Below, in pieces: positions 57,186 through 64,000 of a DNA stretch of 64,000 bases. A program made the translations under genes and the position numbers. Within the stretch, counting starts at the first letter, position 1; the number at the start of each line of letters is the position of its first letter. Origin of the DNA: Acanthococcus lagerstroemiae. Its lineage: Eukaryota > Arthropoda > Insecta > Hemiptera > Eriococcidae. Below the pieces are notes generated by a model. It was given only the letters and a program-made list of their open reading frames with translations, was not told the DNA's origin and made no database searches. Location: positions 658,616 to 722,615 of the forward strand of contig JAJSSI010000012.1 in NCBI GenBank assembly GCA_031841125.1, written 5' to 3'.

Positions 57186-57243
57186 ATTTTTTTGGCAGGG
57201 CAGTAGTCGATAGCTATTAGAAAATTTATGTTCTTCTTGACAG

Positions 57244-57950
57244 GCGCACTCGATGGGAAACATGTGCGGATGAAATGTCCTTGTAAAAGTGGTTCGATGT
57301 ACTTCAACTATAAATTGTACTACTCCATTCTTATGCAAGCAGTCTCCGACAGCAACTACAAATTCATTTTCGTAAATGTTGATTCTTTTGGTAGAGAAAG
57401 TGACGGAGGTGCATTTGAAGCAAGCAACATAAAAGGGTTCATGAATAATGCAGATAATTTTCCAAAAGATCGTCTCATTCCTGAATTTGGAAACCGTCGA
57501 ATTCCGTACTTATTTGTTGCAGATGATGCGTATCCATTGCAGTACAATATTATGAAACCTTATTCACATCGAGATATGACACGAGAACAAATGATATTCA
57601 ATGGGAGACTGAGCAGAGCTCGTGGATACGTGGAATGCAGTTCTGGTATTCTAGCGAACAAATGGCAATTACTGTTGAAACCAATTGAGACAACTGAACA
57701 TACTGCCTGCATAATTGTGAAATGTCTAACGGTATTACATAACGTGGTCATTGACTAAGATGGTATCAGTGATCTTCTACTAAAATCAGTTCAAGATAAG
57801 ATCAAGGCTAATGAGTTGACATTGGGAAATTTTCAGACAGGTAGAAAATATAATCGCAGTGCTACTAAACCCATTCAAATCAGGAATTTGTTCACAAAAT
57901 ATTTTATAGCCCTGCTGGAGAAGTACCCTGGCAAGAACGATAATATGTGA
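57244..57950 (+). pseudogene. Harbinger transposase, exon 3 (DDE nuclease domain)
   Basis: After the acceptor TTCTTCTTGACAG the exon opens with GALDGKHVRMKCPCKSGSMY (first catalytic Asp). FNYKLYYSILMQAVSDSNYK and FIFVNVDSFGRESDGGAFEA follow, then YLFVADDAYPLQYNIMKPYS with the second Asp. FNGRLSRARGYVECSSGILA holds the catalytic Glu. This is the complete DDE_Tnp_4 catalytic domain of PIF/Harbinger transposases. The frame is open to a TAA at 57756, after which it continues in the same frame (DGISDLLLKSVQDKIKANEL) to 57950, so the TAA is probably a point mutation. The splice phase with the exon ending at 33188 is exact (G|GC giving Gly). Confidence 0.92.
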
Positions 57951-58428
57951 AATGATGTCATTAATAATTTGAATCTGGCATTCTGCGATAGGCTACGTGT
58001 TTATGAAGTGCACACCCCATTTCAATGATATACCATGGATTTGTAATCTAGATTATGTTCTTTTGTTATGTCCTACAGGCAATCTTGTTTAAAGTATTCT
58101 CATTTTCAAAAGAATAATGTTTAATAATGCTATACTATATTAAAGAGAACACCCCTATTTATTTCATTTTGAAACATTTTATTGAAGGAATGATACCATG
58201 TATTTGTAAACAGATTATCTTCTCTTCTTTTGTCCTGGAGGCAATCTTATTTTAAGTATTCTTGTTTTGAAAAGAAGAATGTTTCTTTGTAGGTGTACAG
58301 ATTATATTTTCGTATCACTATTATTAAAACTATACAGAAATGTGTTTTTACTTTGATCAATACAGTTAATAATTACTTTTTTTTTCAATATTTTTAGCGT
58401 ACAATTTAATCATAATCATTCGTAGAAT
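57951..58428. other. Harbinger intergenic spacer between convergent genes
   Basis: AT-rich spacer between the ends of the transposase and MADF/BESS genes. Two segments (58030-58110 and 58195-58280) are near copies sharing GATTATGTTCTTTTG/GATTATCTTCTCTTC and GGCAATCTTGTTTAAAGTAT, so the spacer contains a local duplication of about 165 bp period. Confidence 0.5.
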
Positions 58429-60128
58429 TCAATCATCATATGGGAACAGTTTCTCAGTCTCCAAAATTTCATCGATAGCAGTTTCGATCTTGATCCGAAG
58501 TCTTCGTTTGTTTTTCGCTTCTCTGATACTTGGTAACAGACTTTTCAAAAAACACCAGTCTGCATTCTCTTAGTTCTCGCGATGATTATCTTCCGCACGA
58601 AATCTTTTCTCAAGGACATCTAGTTTTCAGTTTTCAAGTACTCTGGTAGATGCCGCTGCCTTTTTTTTTTATTGTTACCAGCTTTTTCTGCACCTGGTGA
58701 CAAATGAACAACATAAAAACTGCGTGAGCTCAAAGAATTAATCAAAAAACGAATCAGAAATGATAAAGTATCAGGAAATATGATCAAGAATTAATTGCAG
58801 AAATGCTTGAAGAAAGTGGTTCAAGCAGGAGGGTGCGTATAGAGCTCTGCAAACTTAGCAAAATGCACTCCTGACAATTAAAACGAGGGATACAAAAATG
58901 AAGTTATTTGGTAGAGAAGGAATAGTCTGTGAGGCTACTGAATTCTACGTTTCAAGAGACGTACTCGTGCAAAGGGACTAAACAGTCATTTTTATTGTGG
59001 AGCACAAAATACTAGATTTTTAGCAGTGCCATTGATAAAATCATTTGAAATTATCTAAAATACGTATATAATCGAGGAGACTGCATGCTAACGCCATGTC
59101 AAAGAAAGCTTATAATGCAAACTATTGAGCAGTACAGCAGATACGGCCACCAACGTTATCAGAAATACAGCTAATTTTAGCAGTATCCTCGATAATTATA
59201 TCTACAGCGCGGATAAATTTGTCGAAGTATACACTGACAACTGCTGGGTGAGAATCAGTATATTAGCAGTATGATAAGTGGTTCATTTTCAGAGGTCACT
59301 GTACATTTCTTGGACGACGAATACTGCTAATTGCCGGCTAAAATACTCCTAAAAATTATTCTCGCGACTGCTACATTTTGGACCTGTTAGCAGTGAAAAG
59401 TTGATTGGGAGGACATGATGCAAGAACTTACTTGGTACTTTCGGAGTGGCACTGGCATTCACAGTACTATTCATGTTACTGGTATTTTCGATTGTTACCA
59501 CTTGTACTTTGTCGACATCATAACTATGAATTCATCAAAATTATCACCAGTTGTATCAACAGGAACCAGAACGTCAGACTCGAAAACATTCGATGATTGA
59601 GTTTCATGATTATTGCTAGATGAAATCATTGCTCCTTTGACAGCAGTAGTTACATTCCCGTCTATTTTACGTGGAGCAACTGATGGTACCATGAACAACA
59701 TGTCGTTATAGTACGGCCAGCTCCCAAAGTACTGATTAGGTATATCCTTCACCTTCATCACCAGAATCTCCGCTGTGTTTATTTGGCCTGACTTTCTTGA
59801 ATTCTCGTTTGAATTGGTCTCGCAGCTGCTTCCACAAGATTTTTGCAGTCGCACCTGTGTAATTATGAACGATGAAATGAAGAAGAACATTGCAAAATGA
59901 TTGTGATTCGCAGCTTTGAAAAAAAGAAAGTTTGATACATCCCAACTGGTGTTTTATCAGTGCATGGTACATACCATCAATGCCTAAGGATTTCCCGATA
60001 TCATCCCATTTCTTGTTCTTTATAGTTTGTTTGACTACATACTTCGGTGATTGCATGTTCCACAACATTTCTTCCGCTTTTACATGAAATATTAATTTTT
60101 CTTTCACTTGATCAACAATATTAGCCAT
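58429..60128 (-). pseudogene. MADF/BESS accessory protein of Harbinger
   Basis: Exon 1 (60128 to about 59972) reads MANIVDQVKEKLIFHVKAEE, MLWNMQSPKYVVKQTIKNKK and WDDIGKSLGID, then a GTATGT donor. Exon 2, after TTACACAG near 59857, reads GATAKILWKQLRDQFKREFK. Together they form a MADF (Myb/SANT-like) DNA-binding domain, with the W..M.SP.Y and LWK.LRD.F.RE signatures. After a shift near 59735 comes SWPYYNDMLFMVPSV. A C-terminal exon (58569-58429) reads NADWCFLKSLLPSIREAKNK and RRLRIKIETAIDEILETEKL, a BESS protein-interaction motif. PIF/Harbinger elements need such a partner to bring the transposase to DNA. The gene is convergent with the transposase, as usual. One frameshift is visible. Confidence 0.82.
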
Positions 60129-60507
60129 GATTGTAAAAAATAAACTCACTTTTCCCGCAAAAAAACACGCAACATACAAAAGAAGCAAACGCGTTTGCTT
60201 CTTTTCTCAGAAAATCAGCAACATTGCACAGTGTCACAGTGCGATGTGTAGACACGTCCACCTGTTCACACGCGTTTGATTTATTTCAATGTTGCCTCTA
60301 ACGTTCGATGTTGCAAAGTTGCGTTCTATGTAGCCGCGGCCTAAGGAGAAAAATCGCGTTTTCAGACCATTACAATTAGGTAGCGACGTCAAACAAGTTC
60401 ACACTGATAGAGTAGATCATTCTCAACATTTTGATGTATTTAGATCACTGAAAAGGCTTCTCGAAAAAAAAAAACTACATCCATTTTTAGAGAACCATCT
60501 TTTTGTC

Positions 60508-60575
60508 CATAACCTCCCCCCCCCCCCATAGGTGGAGGTTATGGACACCCAGGTTGGAGGTTATGGACATCGTGA
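60508..60575. repeat. GGAGGTTATGGACA inverted and direct repeats
   Basis: GTCCATAACCTCC (60514-60526), a C run, then GGAGGTTATGGACA twice (60534-60547 and 60556-60569). The first pair forms a hairpin. The cluster lies just outside the right Harbinger end and downstream of the pogo-type exons, so it may be the terminus of that pogo-type element. No partner was found on the far side. Confidence 0.45.
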
Positions 60576-60655
60576 TTTACGTGCGTTTTTATTGTAAAAA
60601 AATACAAAAAAAATAATTTTAGCTCGCTTATGCTTTCATGAAAGTGAAGGAACAG

Positions 60656-61305
60656 TTACAAGTCGGCAGCGGAAACATCAAACAGGAGAAAATCTTTGCG
60701 AGCACCATATGGTTGTGGCCCTTTCAACTTCCTCACAATCTGATAGTAAGCAAATGACGTGATGTTGTCAATCTCCGGATATTTAAAAAAAAAAACTGCT
60801 TTCGCTTCGCAAAAGCAGTACTGACTTTGCAGTTGAGCTCTTGGAAATAATAAATTTAATTAACGTGCCTACCTGCAGAATGAGATTGGCGTGCGTCACA
60901 TTCACGTTTCGGCCTACCTCTGCGCTTACTCGTAGGCTTCTTGGGCTTTTGGACTGCCACCTTATTTGTTTCAAAATCTAGCTTTTTCTTTGCAGCTTTA
61001 GCAATCTTACTCTGCTTTCTGTTGAAGATTTCCTCTCGTGCCATCATTTCAGGTGTACCAGTCAAGTGAGCACTTGTTGTAGGCGCTTGTCGCTTCCTCT
61101 TAACTGCGCTTTTGGCTGGCAGAAGTGGACAAATATTTTGTAATTGAATGCTTGAGCTGCAACAAGGCTGTGAATTCAACGAATTAATTCCCACTTTGGC
61201 TCCTTCCAGAACTTCATTTTTGCTCAAATATTCGGCAGGATCATCTTCTTGCAAAGAGTGCGATTCATCGTTCAGTGGAGTAGATTCATCAATCAACTGG
61301 TTCGT
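60656..61305 (-). pseudogene. pogo/jerky-type transposase, C-terminal exons
   Basis: An exon bounded by an acceptor near 61306 and a GTAGGC donor at 60872 reads IDESTPLNDESHSLQEDDPA. SAHLTGTPEMMAREEIFNRK, SKIAKAAKKKLDFETNK and the AT-hook-like KRRGRPKR follow. A last exon (60795-60656) reads YPEIDNITSFAYYQIVRKLK and GPQPYGARKDFLLFDV before a stop. A T(L/P)TSTP-like segment, a K-rich helix, then a YPE.D.I....(Q/D)IV..L tail is the usual C-terminus of pogo/jerky-type DDE_1 transposases in insects. The catalytic domain is not present: upstream DNA is occupied by the CACTA fragment at 61486-62594. It is probably a gene fragment. The final exon retains an open frame. Confidence 0.5.
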
Positions 61306-61485
61306 CTAGAGCTAGCAAAATGTAGCTGAAAACTAATCTGTTAATCGGCCATAGTCCAGTAGCTTTGAAACTACTAATTATTTTTACTAACACAAATATA
61401 CGGAAATATTGCTGAAGTGAAAGCGCTGGTATTTCAGCCACATCAATGGTAGCCTCATTTTTATCGACTCTAAGTCAAAGCCTCT

Positions 61486-62594
61486 TTAAGTTGTGGCGGG
61501 TATGTCCATCAGCATGTTGTAAAGCTGAAACTGATAAGTTCTGTTATGAAGTTTAATACCCCTCTTCTTCAACTCACAAACTTCTTTCACAAATAAGTCC
61601 AAAAATTCATTACTACACTTGGGCTTATCTTGGCCTCCATAGAGAGCGATCATTCATTCAGGATATTTGTCAACAGCGGCCAATATAGGCCAGAAACTGT
61701 AACCACTCGAGTGAGAAAGTGGTATGCCATCTATATTGACAGAGAGTCGAATAATGGTTCCATCAGGATCATAGAAACGGGTCAAACTTAATACTGATGT
61801 TATACTAAAATACACAAATTCACCAGGACTAAGTTGAATACGAACGTGTGGGATATTTTTAGTTCTCAAAGTACGCCCTTGAACGGGTAAGGCTTGTTGA
61901 GTTTCAGGGCAAATATTACGTAACATATCCAAAATTTCGCGCTGACTTTGATGAGTTATACGATTCCGTGCAAATAATGCACAAATTTCATTCTTCTGTT
62001 GTGTTACAATATCTTGAACACATGCCTTAATATCACATCCCCTGGCAAGTTCAGCTAATCCTAAAAAGGTGCCATCGCCATTATCCTCGCCTTCATTTTC
62101 ATCAAATTCACCTCCATCAAGCGAACTAACATCATTATTTTCATCCCTTACATTATTGCGAACATTGATATTCTCCAGTTCATCTGTAAGATGAAATCTG
62201 ACATCATCTTCAAAAATATTAAGGGAGTCCCACGATAAATTATTGCCCACTACGCCTCCAAGAACATCAGGTGGGTCGCACATATGGTCTCCTGAAGCAT
62301 CCTCCAATGAATCGTCAAGGACATTATGGGTGTGATTTCCTAATAACTGCTGCATTGTTTCATCCAATTCTGTCATTCGCTATATAAATACCACTGTGTT
62401 TTAAAAATTTGCATTATACAGGAATATGCGAGTAAATCTTGCACATTCACTTTTATGAAACTTACCATTTTAGCCTCAGCAAATTCTTTCTCCTTTTTAC
62501 GTTTTTTCAATTTATAATATTGTGATTGTCCCACTAATTTCCCTTCAAATGCTCGCTTGCTGGTACTCGGTACGGGACATTCTGGACTCTGCAT
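61486..62594 (-). pseudogene. Second EnSpm/CACTA-type transposase, truncated
   Basis: Exon 1 (62594-62466) reads MQSPECPVPSTSKRAFEGKL and ends at a GTAAGT donor. Exon 2, from 62379, has an acidic stretch (DGGEFDENEGEDNGDGTFLG), then REILDMLRNICPETQQALPV, GEFVYFSITSVLSLTRFYD, IIRLSVNIDGIPLSHSSGYS and FWPILAAVDKYPE. After an in-frame TGA at 61654 comes IALYGGQDKPKCSNEFLDLF and VKEVCELKKRGIKL. The order matches the intact transposase at 43842-47643 (NIDG...FWPI and IALFYGNSKPEDSN...FL) but the two are clearly different proteins. It stops at about 61486, before the HAD.PAR block, and no terminal array was found nearby. It is a truncated relic of another CACTA lineage. Confidence 0.8.
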
Positions 62595-62599
62595 TTATA

Positions 62600-64000
62600 T
62601 ATTCAACAAATAAATTCCAATTTTCAACATACGGTATATAGCAATCAATATAACTATTCATTGAGCCACGTCTCTAGTTTGTTTTAAGCCAAAAAAACTC
62701 TGCGAAAACATTTCAAAATTTTTATCCTCGCGCCTCTCTATCTTTGTCACACACACACAAACACACACACACTTTCTTCCTCCTGCGCCTTGTTTATTCT
62801 AATACTTCGTCGTTGTTTTAAATTGATTAAATTTTCATTTTATTCATGCGCAATGATGATTAAACGAAAAATAGTATGAAAATTTCGCAGTCAGGTATTC
62901 AAGAAACTTGTAGTTAGACACAAAACTTCATTTTGAATATACATTTATTTTCCCCTGCTCAGGGACAATTTAGAGTCCTCCTCGAGGGAATTATGGGAGA
63001 ACTTGAATTTCCTTTTGTCGGAGTCCAACTATGAAGGGCCTCTACTTCAGAGTCATTAAATTTATTGATTCAAAAAACTTCAAATGTCAAAAACTTCAGA
63101 TGTAAATTTGAATTTTGGAGTTCAGAGGAACCTTATTATCAAGATTAATTAAAACGACGAAAAATTCGTAATCAGCAGTTCCCAAAACACCCATTTTGAT
63201 TCCTTACTGGAGCCATGCTTGGCGATTAGTGATGAGAGCATTTTAACATCCATTTCTGGATTCGAAACTCGTGTGGCCTATGTTCTCTAAACATGGGCAC
63301 TAAGCCATACCTTCCCAAATCTGGCGGTTCGTTCCAACCTCTCTCTCCAGAGAGAAAAATAATGCTTTCGTCTTCAAAAGATACCATATTTCTTTTTTAC
63401 AATAAATTAATCTTATATCCATATCTGATGGCTAGTTTGAAAAATAAATTGGGCGGATTAAGTACAAAATAACACCATGAACTTAAAATTATAATACAGA
63501 GATAAATTTCAAACTTCAACAGTTTGAGAATTCAGAAGTCCAAAATGACCCCACCACCTCCTAAAAACCGTTGTAACCGGTAAATGTAAAGGCTTTTGGT
63601 TTGAAAATAACGCTCCCAATTGTTTTTTAATAATAATTTTTCAGTCTTCATTAAGTCATATTAGGTTGAAATACAAATACAAACATGCCAACAATGAATT
63701 CTCTCTCTATCTCAACAGGCTTTTGAAGATTGAAAAAATTATAATTCTTCTAAAATATTTTGGGAATGTCATTTTCAACCAGAATGCCAACGAAGTTGCC
63801 CTGTTATTCTTTCAAACAGATTGAAAAAAATCTTTTTTTTATTATTTTTTTCTTTGTGGAATCGCCCCGCCCTATTTGACAATCTTCATTAATGTGCATG
63901 AGCCAGGACCGAAAAATCAAGACTATTTCTATGATCTGCAAGTAAAACTAGGTATAGCTGAATGAAAATTCACAGTTTGTGTACTATTATTCTGGGTCGT
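62600..64000. other. No gene; AC microsatellite
   Basis: An (AC)n run interrupted once lies at 62748-62773. The remaining sequence is AT-rich and has no open frame of note. Phrases such as CTTCAAATGTCAAAAACTTC near 63068 hint at degenerate repetition but nothing can be defined. Confidence 0.6.

Larger units (their letters stand above)
33232..57200 (-). mobile_element. Giant EnSpm/CACTA-type transposon, 23,969 bp
   Basis: CCCTGCCAAAAAAAT at 33232-33246 is exactly inverted at 57186-57200. CA flanks both ends (33230-33231 and 57201-57202). Immediately inside each end is a 300-400 bp array of GTAGCACTAC-like palindromes. Removing 33232-57202 restores an 84-nt intron with intact GT and AG and the correct reading phase in the Harbinger transposase, which independently fixes the insertion. 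The element carries, on the minus strand, an EnSpm-type transposase (43842-47643) and a DUF4806 gene (36788-43358). CACTA elements typically have short TIRs, 2-3 bp duplications and subterminal repeats. A first base of CCCTG in place of CACTA/CACTG is unusual. Nested inside are a piggyBac element and various repeats. Confidence 0.88.
32223..60341. mobile_element. PIF/Harbinger element, split by a 24-kb insertion
   Basis: The left terminus GGCCGCGGCTACATAGAA (from 32225) is found exactly inverted at the right end (to 60341). Similarity extends over about 36 bp with two mismatches (GCAACTT then GCAACATCG). TAA flanks both sides (32220-32222 and 60342-60344), the 3-bp TWA duplication expected of PIF/Harbinger; the left end has two extra A before GGCC. 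Inside are the two genes typical of the superfamily: a DDE_Tnp_4-type transposase on the plus strand and a convergent MADF/BESS (Myb-like) protein gene on the minus strand. Without the nested element at 33232-57200 the element is about 4.15 kb, a normal size. Frameshifts in the transposase indicate a dead copy. Confidence 0.88.

Noticed and set aside
33232..57200. Maverick/Polinton or another self-synthesising giant element
   Set aside because: The size would fit, but there is no protein-primed polymerase, integrase, packaging ATPase or capsid frame, the termini are only 15 bp and the duplication is 2 bp. The encoded transposase is EnSpm-type.
58980..59400. MITE made of TAGCAGT words inside Harbinger
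   Set aside because: TTAGCAGT and its complement recur several times, but the outer copies do not form matching termini and no duplication is visible.
1..64000. tRNA genes
   Set aside because: I looked for A-box and GGTTCGANTCC B-box words on both strands and saw no pair with correct spacing; a covariance-model scan would be decisive.

Overview
This window is AT-rich animal nuclear DNA. It has short introns with GT..AG borders, microsatellites, 5'-truncated LINEs, and a dense mixture of DNA transposons (PIF/Harbinger with a MADF/BESS partner, EnSpm/CACTA, piggyBac, P/THAP9-type, pogo/Tigger, hAT MITEs, a DUF7869 element with Sola-like ends) plus Ty3/gypsy and Jockey-like retroelements. That combination, and in particular the DUF7869 and DUF4806 protein families, points to an arthropod, most likely a hemipteran insect; this is inference from family content only. 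I saw no tRNA or rRNA gene and no confidently identified host gene. Almost every recognisable coding sequence belongs to a mobile element.

Layout, left to right. 46-5496: a 5.45-kb element with terminal inverted repeats and a 4-bp target duplication carries a broken minus-strand DUF7869 gene, itself interrupted by a second repeat-ended insertion. 5527-10869: an element bounded by inverted arrays of TGACGTCAA-like words, with exons of a weakly DUF4806-like gene and a hAT MITE. 10985-11766: a pogo/Tigger deletion derivative. 13675-14592: a broken DUF4806 gene. 15373-18698: a 3'-truncated Ty3/gypsy element on the minus strand with one 186-bp LTR. 18702-20345 and 24271-24436: unassigned coding-like exons on the minus strand. 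20414-24147: a roughly 1.1-kb TIR element split by a 5'-truncated Jockey-type LINE with a 10-bp target duplication. 25248-27600: a decayed P/THAP9-type transposase beside a palindromic repeat array. 29184-30081: two hAT MITEs with perfect 8-bp duplications.

The most striking structure fills 32223-60341. A PIF/Harbinger element with matching termini and TAA flanks has its transposase gene (exons ending at 33188 and resuming at 57244) and a convergent MADF/BESS gene. A 23,969-bp EnSpm/CACTA-type element sits in an intron of that transposase that would otherwise be only 84 nt long. This large element has 15-bp perfect termini, a 2-bp CA duplication and subterminal arrays of GTAGCACTAC-like palindromes. 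It carries a transposase with open frames on the minus strand and, downstream on the same strand, a multi-exon DUF4806 gene whose middle exon encodes 20-residue repeats. A 2.9-kb piggyBac element with a nearly intact transposase is inserted in an intron of that DUF4806 gene, so the region nests three deep: piggyBac in CACTA in Harbinger.

To the right (60656-62594) are the C-terminal exons of a pogo/jerky-type gene and a decayed second CACTA transposase. The last 1.4 kb is featureless apart from an AC microsatellite. The main biological suggestion is that DUF4806 proteins, seen here in up to three transposon settings, are accessory proteins of DNA transposons and may recognise the subterminal palindromes, as TNPA does for plant En/Spm.
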